DNA of 64,000 nucleotides from Ephemerocybe angulata (GCA_013368325.1 JAACJK010000219.1:372001-436000); one strand, 5' to 3'. Shown: positions 23,033-35,218, counted from the first letter of the stretch. Numbers and translations are program-made. Notes: generated from the letters alone by a model not told the origin.

Positions 23033-23421
23033 CGTTGAGAGGCATGTCCGCCTGTTCCTCACCCCTGGAGAGATGTCTTGGGTGGCAAGGAGGGCTGACC
23101 ATTGTGCCCTGTCCTCCAGTCGAGCTCATAGGGCCTTGCCGTAGAGAAATTTGCGAGGGAGACCTTTGGTCAGGGGAGCCTGAGAAGCATGTGGCTGTGT
23201 GAAAATTCGCACGCTCTGGACTCAGATTCAACCTGGATTCAACTCAAGTTACTCAACGTACTGGCGCGCTTTTCTGCTTTCATCCACAACGGTAAAGTGT
23301 AAGTTGTATCCCTTTTCTATGCTCACTTCCACTCATATCATACTTTGAAACATATAATGCTCAACTACCGCAATTTGTCACCGCATAAACAATCCATTGT
23401 CGTTCAACATCCATCAAGGTC
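23033..23421. other. intergenic region
   Basis: A spacer of about 390 bases between tRNA-Ala copy 3 and the 3' end of GH62. No gene seen. Confidence 0.45.
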
Positions 23422-24533
23422 TCAACAGGGTGAGTTGTTCTGCGTAAGCAGTGCGAGGCGGTAGGGAAGTCTATTGTAATCTCCACTTGCAGTAGGACTA
23501 AGGCCTTGGTAGAGGTAACGAATGTTGCAGGAGCTGATGGTGAGAGTCTGGTCATATCCACTGCGAAGCATCTCGCCATGGCTGATATCCTTGGTCCATT
23601 GGCCATTCGGGAACGCGACGTTGTTTGCACGGGCGAAGGGGTTGCTCTCGGTGTCAGCGAGAGCCGTCCATGGGCCGGCAATTGCGGCAGCAGTCCAGGA
23701 GCGGAAGTACCGCCTTCCGTCCGTGCCGATGGCCTCGACGAGCAAGAGGTATCCATCTTCGGTGCGATAGACGTTGGAAGCTTCGAACAGCCGTTCTTTG
23801 GTGTCCCTCATCGCGATGACGGGCTCGCCGAAACCGTTGGGGAAGTTGGCGAGGGAGGTCTGGGAGCGGTAGAGGTGTCCATTGTCGTCGGAGGAGAAGA
23901 GGTGGCAGTTGGACGCGTCGCAAATGACCCACATGTCGACCCAGTAGCCGCTACCGATGTTCTGGTCGATGATCGAGGGCCTGCGAGAGTAGAACGTCTT
24001 GGCAGCCGTCCATCCCTTCGGGTTGTTGATATCGGGGTTGGTGGAGTAGGCTGCGTTGTTGTTCTGGTAGACGAGGTACCAAAGCTTCTGGGGCGCGAAG
24101 TAGAACACCTGAGGCGCTGCTGTGTAACCCGATCCAATGCCGGACTGGTCGAGGTAGTTGAATGCCGCGTTGCCGGCCTGGTTCCAGTCGGTGAAGGTGA
24201 GGTGGACCATGCTCCATCCCCCGTTTACGGCGGTCGTGGCAAAGACGTGCCAGCGACCGTCGTAGAAGACGACCGAGGGGTCCTTGATGCCGTCGACGCG
24301 ACGGCCGTCGTTCTTTGGTGCGATGAGCGCGCCCGTGGAGTTCCAGCGGAAGCTACTGGGGATGCGTGTGGCCCTGGCGATGGCTCCATCTGAAAGCATC
24401 TCAGCGTTGCATCGTATGGCACAGAGGACACTTCCTTACCGGCGGTTGCCCTGGATCCAGTTTCACTCGGGAGAGCGAAGGCCGCGAGGATTACTGGGAA
24501 AATAGCGAAAAGTAGCGCCGGATTGAGCTTCAT
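23422..24533 (-). CDS. secreted GH62 alpha-L-arabinofuranosidase
   Basis: Exons 24533-24440 and 24389-23422 (50-nt intron) encode 353 residues. The first 20 residues (MKLNPALLFAIFPVILAAFA) form a signal peptide, and the splice joins ATAG to DGAIARATRIP. The mature part is one GH62 five-bladed propeller: SSFRWNSTGALI, the catalytic-base region GIKDPSVVFYDGRWHVFAT, APQVFYFAPQKLWYLVYQ, WVDMWVICD with the pKa-modulating Asp, the general-acid region LFEASNVY, and the C-terminal blocks YFRSWTAAAI, DISHGEMLRSG and LYQGLSPTASGDYNRLPYR. Family members remove arabinose from arabinoxylan, which fits a plant-biomass-degrading fungus. There is no carbohydrate-binding module. Catalytic roles come from family knowledge. 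Confidence 0.95.
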
Positions 24534-25656
24534 GAGGATTTGACCCACTACTAGACACTCCCTCTGGTTTTATAGCCATTCCGTGGAAAAGCAGTGGGGA
24601 AATTAGACGTCGGTGTTACGCCGATATGCGCGACCCCTTGGAGCTCAAGAGTGGGGGCACGCGTATGGAGAAGAAATGAGCCTGACACTTCCATGGGAGA
24701 CAAGAACTACGAAGCGCATCAACCTCGTAGAAAAACTTCTGGAAAGGGAGAGGGAAATCGTTCAGGACGGTCACATTATTTGGGGTATGACCAGGGTTTG
24801 TAACAGGTGCGGGTAAACGGGTCGAGTTCACAATGCCTTGGCTATCATGTGGCATAGTTTTCTGGCCTTCGACTTCGACGGGAGACGGGTGCAGACTCTT
24901 ACTCACTGCATCACACTTGCATTGCCTGGAAATCTTTCCTGTCCCGATCATATATCTTACCTGCGAAAGAGGTAGAAACTAGGTGAATTGTAAGGGAAAG
25001 GAAACATTTGAGAAGGTGAACCTAGCCCTACGACGTCATAAGCGACAGATGGTTTTTGCATCATCACGGGCGCTTATTTGGATCTGGCGCCTGTACATAC
25101 AAAGACGGCCCTCGGTTTAAGGTTTTCATGCCTGTGAAGTGCCTGGAAGAGTCCACCTATCACCCCAATCATGTGCAACCCAAGAATTAGACTAGCTTAT
25201 GAGATTTAGTGAGGCTGGCCGACTCCTTCGCGCCGTCGAAGCCAGTCGCGGGGTTTTCGCGGATTAGGGAAGTACTTCGATATGTCAGGGGGTTTCCTTT
25301 CGCATCGGAACCTCCTAATGTGACTAAACAAGCAGGGCTTGCAAGTGCCGGTCGTTGACAAATGGTTGACAGGCACCTATACCCCTCAAGGTCAAGTTCA
25401 TGGGCAAGCCCACTGCTGAGCGCTGAGCTCCGAGTCAGCGAAGTTCCCGGGCCGGGGGCATCTCCTTTCTTATCTGTGAGCAAGGGCCCGGGGTAACGCA
25501 TCGCTGATGATCATGAATTGGTGGCCTGATGGCGATTTCCAGGTCCTGCCACAGGTTGCTCAGACACCACTCAGTCATCGCAACCTTTGTTCTTGAACAG
25601 AACCTTATAAGCTCGATTGGTACCATGGTGTCGAAAAGGCACAATACCCATCTCTC
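24534..25656. other. intergenic region between divergent genes
   Basis: About 1.1 kb shared upstream of GH62 (minus) and F-box copy B (plus). A small upstream frame starts at 25625 and ends at 25663, overlapping the copy B start. Otherwise no gene was recognised. Confidence 0.45.
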
Positions 25657-28120
25657 ATGGTGAAGCGGCGTCGAAGCAGTGGCGTCAACGACGAAAACCT
25701 AGGACCTTCACTGGCACAAGATCCTTTGCAGGAGTCGAGCATCGGGCCAAGTGTTAACCCACCTCGACGGGTATCGGCCTCTGCGCAAGATGTGAGAGGA
25801 TCCGGTAGCAGGAGTAAGTGGCCTTCTACAACTAGTTTGCTACTACCCAGGGTAGATACCGATGACATACAGGTCTCGTTGCCCCGCCTCGGCCTGCCCA
25901 CGATAAAGTCTGGGAGATAAAGCGACCTCGTCTCATGTCAGACGCAGATCTCCAGGTGCTACCTGCAGTGATTCGCGCAGGCGCGGGTCGTCATAAGGAC
26001 CTAGGCATCCTAGTTAGCAGTATGCCGACCCCCATACTCCAGCAGGTGTGTCCAATTTTCATTCTAGTTGTTCAATACATGTCTTGCTGATGGCCATTGA
26101 CAGATTCTAGGGTACCTTGCGCCCCTGGAGCTGGTACAGCTAGTCCGAAATACAAAGATCATCCGAAGGCTCCTGCTATCTGGTGGAGGGGCAGATATCT
26201 GGAGGTCTGCGCGCGCGATATTCGACGTCCCTGAACCTCCTAAGGACTTCAATGAGGCCCGATGGGCTGGCCTTCTCTTTGACTTGAAATGTCAGGGCTG
26301 CAAGAGACCTGTGTTTCATCAGGAGTGGGACGTAGATTGGCATGTTCACCGGCGGTTGTGCAGCAAGTGTCGAAAGTCGTGCGTACTCTCATGATGTCAA
26401 CTCTGAAAACCCTACCAACCACTACCCCTCTCAGTGCAAAGATATGGCATGATTACGGCGACTATCCGAAGGAGATGTTTGAATACGTGTCATCGACACA
26501 TCGCGAGTACACGCTGGTTAAATCCGCAGTGCCAAAAGGCCGGCAGCGAACTGGTGATCGAAGTCTCTATTACTCCGACGACGTTCTCCCTGTTGCGAAG
26601 CAGTGGGATGCGCACCAGGTCGCTATATACCGCGAACAGCCTGGGGCTCGGGGCCGGTTTGAAGCATGGAAGAAGAAACGAAAGGACCTCATTGAGGAGC
26701 GCGTCAAGGTGCGTAGCTGGAACCTGAGAGGCTTCACCGCTCTCATGTCTGACACGAATTTCGTAGAACATGCCGGTGTACAGGAAGTGGGCTTCGCGGA
26801 TGAAGCAGCATGACTCGTTCCGAAACGATCATCTACGCAGCCTCAAGAACATGCTTAGTTCGTGGTATAAATGCAAGGCTGTGGACATCGAAAAGGCCGC
26901 TCCAAAGATACGACAGATCTTACGCTATTTTGGGATGCATTCCCCAGCCAAGGATCGTATGTACATCTACCATCTTAGTCTGAGCCTAGGCGACACTGAT
27001 TTTTTGTAGTCTTTTCTGTTGTCATGGCCAAGGTACTTCCCATGGTAAACAGGCTTCGTGAAGAACGGTTGATGCCTCTGACCGACGCGCGATTCGACGC
27101 ACTCCGTGCGATGTACCTGGAATACCTTCGAGTTACGATGCCAGTGTCCTTGTCAATGTATTGCCCACCACTAGAGCTCGCCCGGTCAGAGAAACACCCT
27201 GCCCTGCAGCAAATCCTGGACGTCTCCGAGGAGCTTTTGCACGTCCCGCCGTCTACTGGGGATCTGAAGCCGTTCCTCGATGTTCTGGAAGCTTACTGTA
27301 CGCAATGCCAACTAAGGCAGTATAAATACTGGACTGAGCTCCTCGGGGTTCCCATCTCCACAAACCTGTACCTGGCTAGACACGTCTTTCGGTGCTCCGA
27401 GTCATCTGGCGACCCTCAGATTCTGCATGGCTGGCAAGATTGCATTTTTCATCTCTGTCGCGGGCTTTGGACACTACACTCACCGGATCTTCCTCCTGGG
27501 GCCTCGGAGAAATCTTTCCACTTTGTTGAGTACAATGCGAAGAGCTCTGCCGTTGCTGAGAGCCTCATTAAGCAGGCAGGGCTTGATCCGGATGTGACGA
27601 AGCCGGAGGAGATGGATGCTGTTGGCCCTCAGCTCGTATGTGCGGCCTGCGGGACGCGAACAGTGCTGACCTGGCGCCTCGCAGTAAGTCGGGCGCCTAA
27701 TCTTACCAGCACAGTGCAACTGACGAGTCCCTTGTAGCTTGCACATTCTCAGGCCCACACTGGACATGACGCGTTTTTCCGCGCATGGGATCCCGATATC
27801 TCGAACGCTGAGCTGTATCTTCAAGGGGTGAGGGCGACGGCTAGAGTCTGGTGCTGCAACCTCTGGCACTGTGGTCGCTTCGCTGGGAAGGAGAGCGCCT
27901 GTACCCTGGGAGAAGTTATACATCATCTTGTTGTTGAGTACGTTACCCATCCTCCTTTATCTCGCGTCTCCGTTTCTGCGTTCGTCGTGAAGCTGACCGC
28001 TCTCGGCCCTCCTTTTGTAGGCATGGAAGGTATCATTCGGAGGAGAAGGAAGACTATGTTCAACTTGGAGCGTGTGCGAACCTTTTGGAAAAGCCTTATG
28101 TTGTTCCAGTGGATAGGTGA
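25657..28120 (+). CDS. F-box/zinc-finger family protein, copy B
   Basis: Eight exons: 25657-25813, 25873-26045, 26104-26378, 26435-26708, 26767-26956, 27010-27683, 27738-27937 and 28021-28120 encode 680 residues, and all junctions hold the frame. The F-box spans exons 2-3 (LGILVSSMPTPILQQ then ILGYLAPLELVQLVRN). The first CxxC pair (CQGC, CSKC) is in exon 3 without the intron that splits it in copies A, C, D and E, so that intron was lost here or the exons fused. The mid CxxC is VCAAC. The C-terminal finger is altered: CCNLWHC replaces the C-x2-C, while the C-x17-H-x4-H half is kept. The most divergent member. Likely Skp1-binding receptor; target unknown. An overlapping upstream frame at 25625-25663 may lower translation. 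Confidence 0.82.
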
Positions 28121-28591
28121 CTCATATGTATACATGACTTTCTACAAAGCTTAGACTCCCGTGCCCTCACCAATGCCTCGCAAAATTACTGCGGTCATTT
28201 ATAAGATTCAGGTATAAGCACTCTCAATGGTCAGATTGCAGCATTGAGGCTTACCATTATGCATGAAGCATATAAATGAATCCTGTAATGCTCTTCATCC
28301 CCAAGCTGAGCGTACTTTGAAGCCCTGTCGGTTATATGCCCTTTTGATCACCTTTCTTTCAGCGCTTATCACTATCGATAACATCTTCTGAATCTTATGA
28401 CCTAACCATCATGCAGCCTGACAAGAACTGCCATTTCAATCCCGAAGGCTGCCTCGAGGCTGTCAGAAACTATATCAGTCCCCCCTTGCAGGCCTTTGGC
28501 TTTGTCCTGAACATTCACCACAACAAATCGGCGTGAGACGGTCAAGATCAGGCAACATCCCAGCAATTTGCGCACGAATCCGAACATTGAA
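28121..28591. other. intergenic region
   Basis: Between F-box copy B and the RGG gene. A 42-codon frame from the ATG at 28411 ends at 28538 and cannot be spliced into the downstream gene with standard signals, so it is treated as leader sequence or an upstream frame. Confidence 0.4.
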
Positions 28592-30130
28592 ATGGTCAAG
28601 CGAGCCAAATCTCCAGATATCCCAGACGACGCAAAGTACCTCGTCGTTCACCAGCCATACCCGCTCAACGCCAACTTTGAGCTCCCGGGGGACTATATCG
28701 CGTTCGCCCTGTGGGCCGCGTCGGTCCTGGGCTCGCCGACACCGATTCTCGGGATCCACCATAGACCTGGGGTACGCCTGTGAACGCTGTCGTACTCCCG
28801 ACGTCCAAGCTGATGTGATACGATGCCAGGCATGGTCTACTGTCATCTTGGAGGTCGAGAGGAAGGTCAATGTCAATACGATGCTCGGTGAGCATCGGTG
28901 GAGCGAGGTGCTCAAGAATCCGAGGGAGGAGGAGGAAGGCCGTATCTCACAGGTGTTTTACTGCCTGTATACCACCACCAGGGCTGCTCAGAAGGATGGT
29001 GTGTTCGTCGTACTCCCTCAGCTGGCATGTATCTCATCCCGGGTGACGCAGGTTGGAAGCGAATCCACGTCGAGCCCGAGTGGTTCATCGATAAAGGCTG
29101 GAACTTGGAAACAGGGTGCGTATTTTAACTTTTCGATCGACACGTACTCACAGGGACGATGCAGGCCTTTCAAATATCCATACCCCGAGACGCACTGGTG
29201 CCCTGAACTGCGTGAGGATGTTACGAATAAGAAGATAGCGAGACCGCTCCCCGTTGCTGTGAAGCCACCTCCCCCAAGCGCCCCTTCGCTCGTGCCGGGT
29301 TCGGCACAGTGGGTCGATGCAGTGCAGTCTGGGAGACCTACTGTGCAGGAGCAGGTAGGGGCTTGGACGAAGAGAGGTGGAAATCGTGGTCGGGCGAGAG
29401 GTGGGTCTGGTGCGAATGTCAACCGGGGACGAGGAGGTGGGGTGGGCGCCAATAATGCGCCGACTGGAGGATCTTCTGGTCGAGGTAAAGGTGTACCAAT
29501 TGGTGTGTGGAATCGTGCCCGAGCCAGCGGGAATGGTGCTGCTGGGCCGTCCAATTTGGCTGTTGGAAATGCCAATCCTTGTGAGTGTCCTAACATTCAT
29601 TCTCTATTCCATGAAGCTCATGGTATTTAGGGTCCAGGATCGAGACTGCTCCCAAACCCGGAGAGTACTTTCCTCCACCGGGGCTGACCAAGGTCGAGCA
29701 ATCCCTGTCCTCGATGAATTTATCCGACGACGAGGACAATACTTTCGTTCCATTCGAACCCAACAGTAACTCAGACGATGATCTGGACATACCTTATGCA
29801 TCCACTGTCGCTTCCGGCGAGCCCCCTCCAGCTCTTGAGCAGAACGAGGTGGAGGAACCTGTGAACCTTTGGGCACAGCTCGAGACGAAGAAAGATGGGG
29901 AGGGGGAGGAAGAGCCTATGTGCAGTATTCACGGTCTTCTGTGTAAGAAGGGGATCTGCGCCGAACGTCAGCGTCTCGAGAGGGAGAAAAGGAAGGCAAA
30001 GGAGGCTGAGGAGAGAGCTGAGGCCAAGAAGAAAAGGGAAGAGGAGAAGAAGAACAAGAAGAAGAAACCGCAAGGAGAAGAAGGGGGTTTCAGGACAAGA
30101 ACTCGTGCGCAGCGCAACCAGGCGACTTGA
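28592..30130 (+). CDS. RGG-rich protein with acidic and Lys/Glu-rich C-terminus, function unknown
   Basis: Five exons: 28592-28771, 28830-28887, 28953-29115, 29165-29580 and 29631-30130 encode 438 residues with consistent phases. The first half is globular-looking, with blocks such as AKYLVVHQPYP, PGDYIAFALW, YLIPGDAGWKRIHVEPEWF and YPYPETHWCPEL. About residues 215-270 carry Arg/Gly repeats (GGNRGRARGG, NRGRGGG), a typical RNA-binding and methylation context. An acidic stretch (LSDDEDNTF) follows, then CSIHGLLCKKGIC, which places three cysteines and a histidine close together, and a charged Lys/Glu/Arg tail. I do not recognise the family; an RNA-linked role is inferred from the RGG segment. 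The start at 28592 is the first ATG in the open frame. Confidence 0.7.
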
Positions 30131-30553
30131 TCCTGAGCCCGAGCCCATCGAATCGAATACGTCCCCATTTCAGAGCTGTTTCCCCTGCGACTCCCCCGTT
30201 ATCTGGATCTTACATTTTCCCCTCGACTCTCATTTCTCCTAACGCATAAAGGCTCGCGCTTCGCCCAAGGAATCCTTGTCTCATCCATATTCAAGACTGT
30301 CATTATTGTCTATCCGAAACCTTTAACTTTTCATCGTAGACATGTTGTCAAAATAGGGGTATATTTGCCTTATACGGCGCTCTTTGTGAATCTCGTGCGA
30401 AGTTCAAATTTCTAAGCGACGCGTCGCGTTCTGAGCCAAATCACCGGTTTCTTCTGAACTCCCATCTCGTTGGTGCCACCATATGCCTCTGTCTCATTAA
30501 ACCGCCACAGCACCCTTTATTTTGCCGATTTCAGGCCACATTACAACGAGAAT
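30131..30553. other. intergenic region, CDH1 promoter
   Basis: About 420 bases between tandem plus-strand genes. Presumed terminator of the RGG gene and promoter of CDH1. No other feature seen. Confidence 0.45.
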
Positions 30554-32251
30554 ATGTCGGGCATGAAGAATTCGCCCTTTGGGAAGCGCCTGAGGGCGTC
30601 CCACCGGGAAGAAGACGAATCGCCCAGGAGAGGTCGGACACGGATAAACTCGTTGTTTGGGGTTGGACCAGCAGACCCATCGGCGTCGACTTCAACGTCG
30701 GACTCGCGAGCTGGACCGTCGAGCGAGACAACGTTTGTCCAGCATTCACCGCGGCGCGACTACGGCGACAGGTTTGTTCCGTCGCGGGACTCGGGCGATA
30801 TCAGAACATCGTTCCACCTGCTCGAGGAGGGTGGCCCGTCGACGCCGAAGAAGAATAGGATTATACCTTCAGAATCGGATGCTCAGAAAGGTGCGTGGTC
30901 CAGCGTTGTGTGGGAGTAGGGGTGCTGACGACGCGCAGAGCAAGCCAACTCGATGTTCAACTCGATCCTCCAGACCGAAGTTACACCCCCGTCTCCTGTT
31001 CGCAGCCTAGCGATAGGAGGTATGCCACCCACGACCCCCACCCGACGCCGATTATTCACCTACAAATCACCCCAGAACCCTGCTACTCCCAGCCGGCGCC
31101 TCGACGATCCCGTTGACGAGGCGTATTCGATGAGCCCCGTGCGGGCGCAGAGCCGGGCGATTCTCGAGAGCCCGCGGCGGACCTTCCGAACGGTGTGCAA
31201 GACGCCGTACCGCGTGCTGGACGCCCCGGAGCTCGCAGACGACTTCTACCTCAACCTCGTGGACTGGTCGAGCACGAACATCCTCGGCGTGGGCCTGGGC
31301 GCCTGCGTGTACCTCTGGACCGCCCACAACGCCCACGTCAGCAAGCTGTGCGACCTCACCGACATCGGCGACACCATCAGCTCCGTCTCCTGGGTGCAGA
31401 AGGGCACGACGCTGGCGATTGGGACGCTGTCTGGCCAACTGCAGATCTACGACGCCAACACGCTTACACTTACGCGCACGTACCAGCAGGCGCACTCGCA
31501 GCGGATAGGAGCTCTGGCGTGGAACGCGCACATTCTGTCGTCAGGGTCTCGCGACAGGATGGTGCATCACCGGGATGTGCGGGAGGCGGGCGACCGGCCG
31601 TTTAAGCGGTGTACGGGGCATCGCCAGGAGGTGTGCGGGCTGAAATGGAGTGGCGATGGCGGGGCCGCGTCGGCGAACCTCGCGAGCGGCGGGAACGACA
31701 ACAAGGTGTGCATTTGGGATCTGCGGGGCTCGCGGAGACCGCAGGGGCCGGGCAATGTCGCACCCGCGCCTGGGGACGAGGCGGGCGACTCGCCGGTGTG
31801 GAAGTTCCATGAGCATACCGCGGCGGTGAAGGCGCTGGCGTGGGACCCTCATGTGAGCGGGGTGTTGGCAACGGGCGGAGGGACACAGGACAAACACATT
31901 CGGTTTTGGAACGTGGTGAATGGCTCGATGACGGGAAGCCTCGATACCGGAAGTCAGGTCTGCAACCTCATCTGGTCGACAACCTCCCATGAACTCGTAT
32001 CGACGCATGGCTTCTCTTCGACGACGGCGCAGAACCAGATATGCTTGTGGAAATACCCTTCGATGAACATGGTCGCCTCACTAACGGGGCACACCAATCG
32101 TGTCCTGTACCTCGCAATGAGCCCCGACGGCGAGACGATCGTGACGGGCGCTGGAGATGAGACATTACGGTTCTGGAACGCGTTTCCCAAGGCGGAGAAG
32201 AACCAGCGGGGGAGAGAAAGCCAGCTCGACTACGCTCACCAAATTCGATGA
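30554..32251 (+). CDS. CDH1: APC/C activator Cdh1/Fzr (WD40)
   Basis: Exons 30554-30890 and 30939-32251 (48-nt intron) encode 549 residues. Cdh1 recruits substrates to the anaphase-promoting complex in late mitosis and G1. Visible hallmarks: the C-box DRFVPSR at residues 72-78, the LFTYKSP motif, YRVLDAPELADDFYLNLVDWS at the propeller entrance, seven WD40 blades (for example WDLRG, GGGTQDKHIRFWN) and the C-terminal Ile-Arg tail that docks on the APC/C. Many Ser/Thr-Pro sites in the N-terminal 200 residues (SPRR, TPKK, TPTR) fit the known inhibition by CDK phosphorylation. The long N-terminus and IR tail with the LFTYKSP context favour Cdh1 over Cdc20. The first in-frame ATG was taken as start. 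Confidence 0.95.
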
Positions 32252-33495
32252 CCCACTTCCTCTGGCATTTTCATCCTCTTTCGCACTTCAAACCACGACT
32301 GCACAGCACTTTCTCCGTTCTCATCGGCAATTGTCTACATCATCCATCCATCCATCGTCCCTGCGTCCCATTTATTTATCTCATTCTCTTGGAATCATCG
32401 GTCACTCATCCAACACACCATCTTCATTCCGTTGTCAATCAATCGTCTCCCCCGCCTTGCTTTGCTTCTGGCTCTGCCTTCCCCGCCCATCATCGCCATA
32501 CCCTTAACACCTAACCTCAAGCTATCCACCCCAGCTCCGCTCCAGGAACGTAAACGCAAGACCTGTCCTAATTTTGAAGAGGACACCCGCCCGGCCATAT
32601 CCTTCCTACTCCTCCTATGCTCCGCCCCATCCCACCTATTGATCTAGCCCTCAAGTCATTCTATGCCTTTCCTAAATCTGAATTTCTCTCTAAGTCGCAA
32701 TGTATATTCTCGCAATAGGTTTTACCCCACACAGTACTAGCCATATCCCTCCATCATCTATCTTCCTAACCCTCTTCCTGCCTCTTCTTCATCGCCTTGT
32801 TCCTCCTTTCGCTTTGTCTTACCATTCCCGCCTTCTCCCTCTCTACCCTTGTTACGCCCACTTTGTTTTTGTTTCCCTCCTTATGATGACTTTGAACGAC
32901 CATCGATTACCTCGGTTTTTGACGTATATCCTTCTTCCGAATGTCTCTTTTCCTTTGTTCTTTGTGATTCCCTTCATGTGTTTGTTTTGTTTGTGTCCGT
33001 CTCTCGTCCGTCCGCCTATTCATTCATTCATTCAACCGTACTAACTCATGCTGTTCTCTTTTCGTCTGTCTGTCTCTGTATGTGGATATTCCCTTGTTTC
33101 TCTCGCTCCCCTTTTGTGCGTTTTTACGACGCTCGATTTGTTCCTGTTCCTCTCCTCTCCCCTGTCCCTTCTAAATTCATCTTTCTTGGTGGGCAGGCTG
33201 TACGGTCCCTGCCTGCTGTTTCGCAGTTTATGTGTCAAGGACCCTCCGTTTTCGATTTGTTTCCTCCTGATTATCTTTTTCTTTTTTCTCTTCCTCTGTT
33301 TCTTCCTTTCTCCCTCTCTCTCTCTCTCCGGTTGTAGATATGTATGTCCACATGTAGATACTTATGTCTCTTAGTCTGAAGAATATGAAATGGCGAATCT
33401 CTGGATACGTTCTATCATACGAAGCGTGGTTGGTCACCTGGGAGCAACATTTGCAAGTCGAAGGATGTACATACAGGTGGATGAAGAACTTAGTA
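32252..33495. other. pyrimidine-rich intergenic region between convergent genes
   Basis: About 1.2 kb of strongly C/T-biased plus strand, including a (CT)n tract around 33312-33332. Frames of 60-160 codons here arise from the bias and have no motif. It holds the 3' ends of CDH1 and the membrane-protein gene. Confidence 0.5.
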
Positions 33496-34639
33496 TCACT
33501 CGTTTCCGCGGGTTTGTCCCAGCGCCGAGCGCAATCCCGCTCTTCTCCTCGATCGACGGCAACACCTGAGGATTCCCCACACCAGAATGACTGCAGCAAC
33601 TACGCAACCGGTGACCAACTTGCCCCTCCACCGGGAAGAAAAAAACGAACGAACACAGGCCGTCCAAAAGATGGCCCAGAAAATCACCTTCCACTTCACA
33701 CCATCCAGATAGACCCGGTAGGGTCGAACAGTGCTCTTCACTTGCCGCAAGATGGTGCGCAAAGTCCGGAATGTCTCGCCGATATCAACGTTCGAGGCCG
33801 CTCTTGTAACACCCGTTCGGATGGTCTCGACTTGTTCGCGAGCCTGAGTTGCCTGCGCTACCCAGTCTTCTCGGTTCCATGTTGATGCATCTGCCAGAAG
33901 CTGGACGCCTTGTGTTGGGAAGCTGAACAGTGTTTTGATGATAACGCAGGCGATGGTGACAATAATGAAAGTGAAGACCGAGTGGAGTGCGACTCCAAGG
34001 AGTGAGAAGCCGACTGTCGGGATCTGGTTAGCACAAGCCGCTGACGAAATGGAATGGTGAGACGTACGGCTAACGCTCTGCTTGGAAGCATGATATAAAA
34101 TGACCGCAGCTAGGACAGTAGCCTTCATCATCCCATAGACTGCACTATGTAGGGCAAAGTAGAGCATCGAGAGCATTAACGCAAGGGTCATCGGGGTCTC
34201 GATGTATTGCTACGCAATCATTAGCGCTTAAACAATATTGCTTCCGAGAAAAAGAGACGCTCACTATAACAGGCTCAGAGGCCCCGAGAGAGCGCAGAGT
34301 GCGAGTGATCCAGTATCGCGCATGCTGTCTTTCGAAGCTAGTACGCATGCAGGTTGAGATCAGGCCGATACTATGGAAAACTGGTTGTACTTACTTGTTA
34401 ACGAACTCAACAGCAGGCCCGAGCGCACTCCTAAGCTGCTCAGTAACAGTAGAACCCTCTGTCTCATTCTCAATGAGCGCGGTTCCACCCTGGGGAGGAC
34501 CTTCGTTCTCCGGTGCTTGCACAGCAGCAGGTTCAGCCTCCTTCTCGCCAGACTTGGACTGCAGGGGCTGCTCAGGAGTTGCGAGGGTCTCCTCCGACCC
34601 AGATGGGTGCTTCAAGATACTGGAGTCTTGTTCAGTCAT
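33496..34639 (-). CDS. multi-pass membrane protein of unknown function
   Basis: Exons 34639-34395, 34337-34265, 34209-34068 and 34013-33496 (introns 54-57 nt) encode 325 residues. The N-terminal 80 residues are Glu/Pro-rich and disordered. Hydrophobic segments follow at about 113-143 (TLALMLSMLYFALHSAV), 154-183 (GVALHSVFTFIIVTIACVII), 259-278 (VIFWAIFWTAC) and 286-304 (LVTGCVVAAVILVWGIL). A hydrophilic heptad-like stretch lies between the second and third. The C-terminus is Arg-rich. No signal peptide is seen and no family is recognised. Organelle or plasma-membrane location cannot be told from sequence. Confidence 0.78.
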
Positions 34640-35067
34640 GTCCGGGAAGAGTGTCCAGGGAGGGCTTCAGTGGGAGTTGGAGGAAATAGTGAGACAATGG
34701 TCAAGTTTGGAAGCTTGGGAGATGTTTTTAAGCTTCCGCCAATTGATTACCTTGCTGCGCTTTTTTTGTGGACACGTCGATAGCGCAGCTCCAGCAAGAC
34801 ATTCAAGGGCACTTTATCAAATGGAAAGGTCTTTTGACTCGAGTTGCTACGCCGCAGCATCGAAGGTGCTTTGACACTTGCGCCGGTGGCGTGAAGAGGC
34901 TTGCGTGTCAGTTCGACCAAATCACTCAGTGCCGGCAAGTATAGCGAGGGGGAAAAGGAGCTCGGGAGCATATTGTCTCTCGGGTCTTCAGACTCAGAGT
35001 CCAGAGTCAAGACTAACGAGCGTCGAGAGGATAAGTTACAAGTAGATGCAAAATTGATGCAAAACAC
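34640..35067. other. intergenic region
   Basis: Presumed promoter of the minus-strand membrane-protein gene, running up to tRNA-Ala copy 4. No gene recognised. Confidence 0.4.
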
Positions 35068-35141
35068 TGGACACATTGGGAATTGAACCCAACACCTCTC
35101 GCATGCTAAGCGAGCGTGATAACCAACTACACCATGTGCCC
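35068..35141 (-). tRNA. tRNA-Ala (anticodon AGC), copy 4
   Basis: Minus-strand, 74 nt, identical to the other three copies. It sits 77 bases upstream of the plus-strand F-box gene, so Pol III and Pol II promoters lie back to back. Confidence 0.95.
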
Positions 35142-35218
35142 TTTTCAGGCCGTGGCCCGCGTTTGACTTCAGCCGAGACAGAGACCGAAGTGCATCTACC
35201 TTGACCTCAACCACCACC

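Noticed and set aside
23506..24393. 295-codon plus-strand frame
   Set aside because: It is exactly antisense to the GH62 exon and explained by its GC-rich codon bias; no motif.
28411..28538. Possible first exon of the RGG gene (MQPDKNCHF...)
   Set aside because: Its only downstream donor does not join the next frame in phase; treated as an upstream frame.
32700..33374. Several plus-strand frames of 70-160 codons
   Set aside because: They come from a C/T-biased region downstream of CDH1 and consist of Phe/Leu/Ser/Pro runs without motifs.
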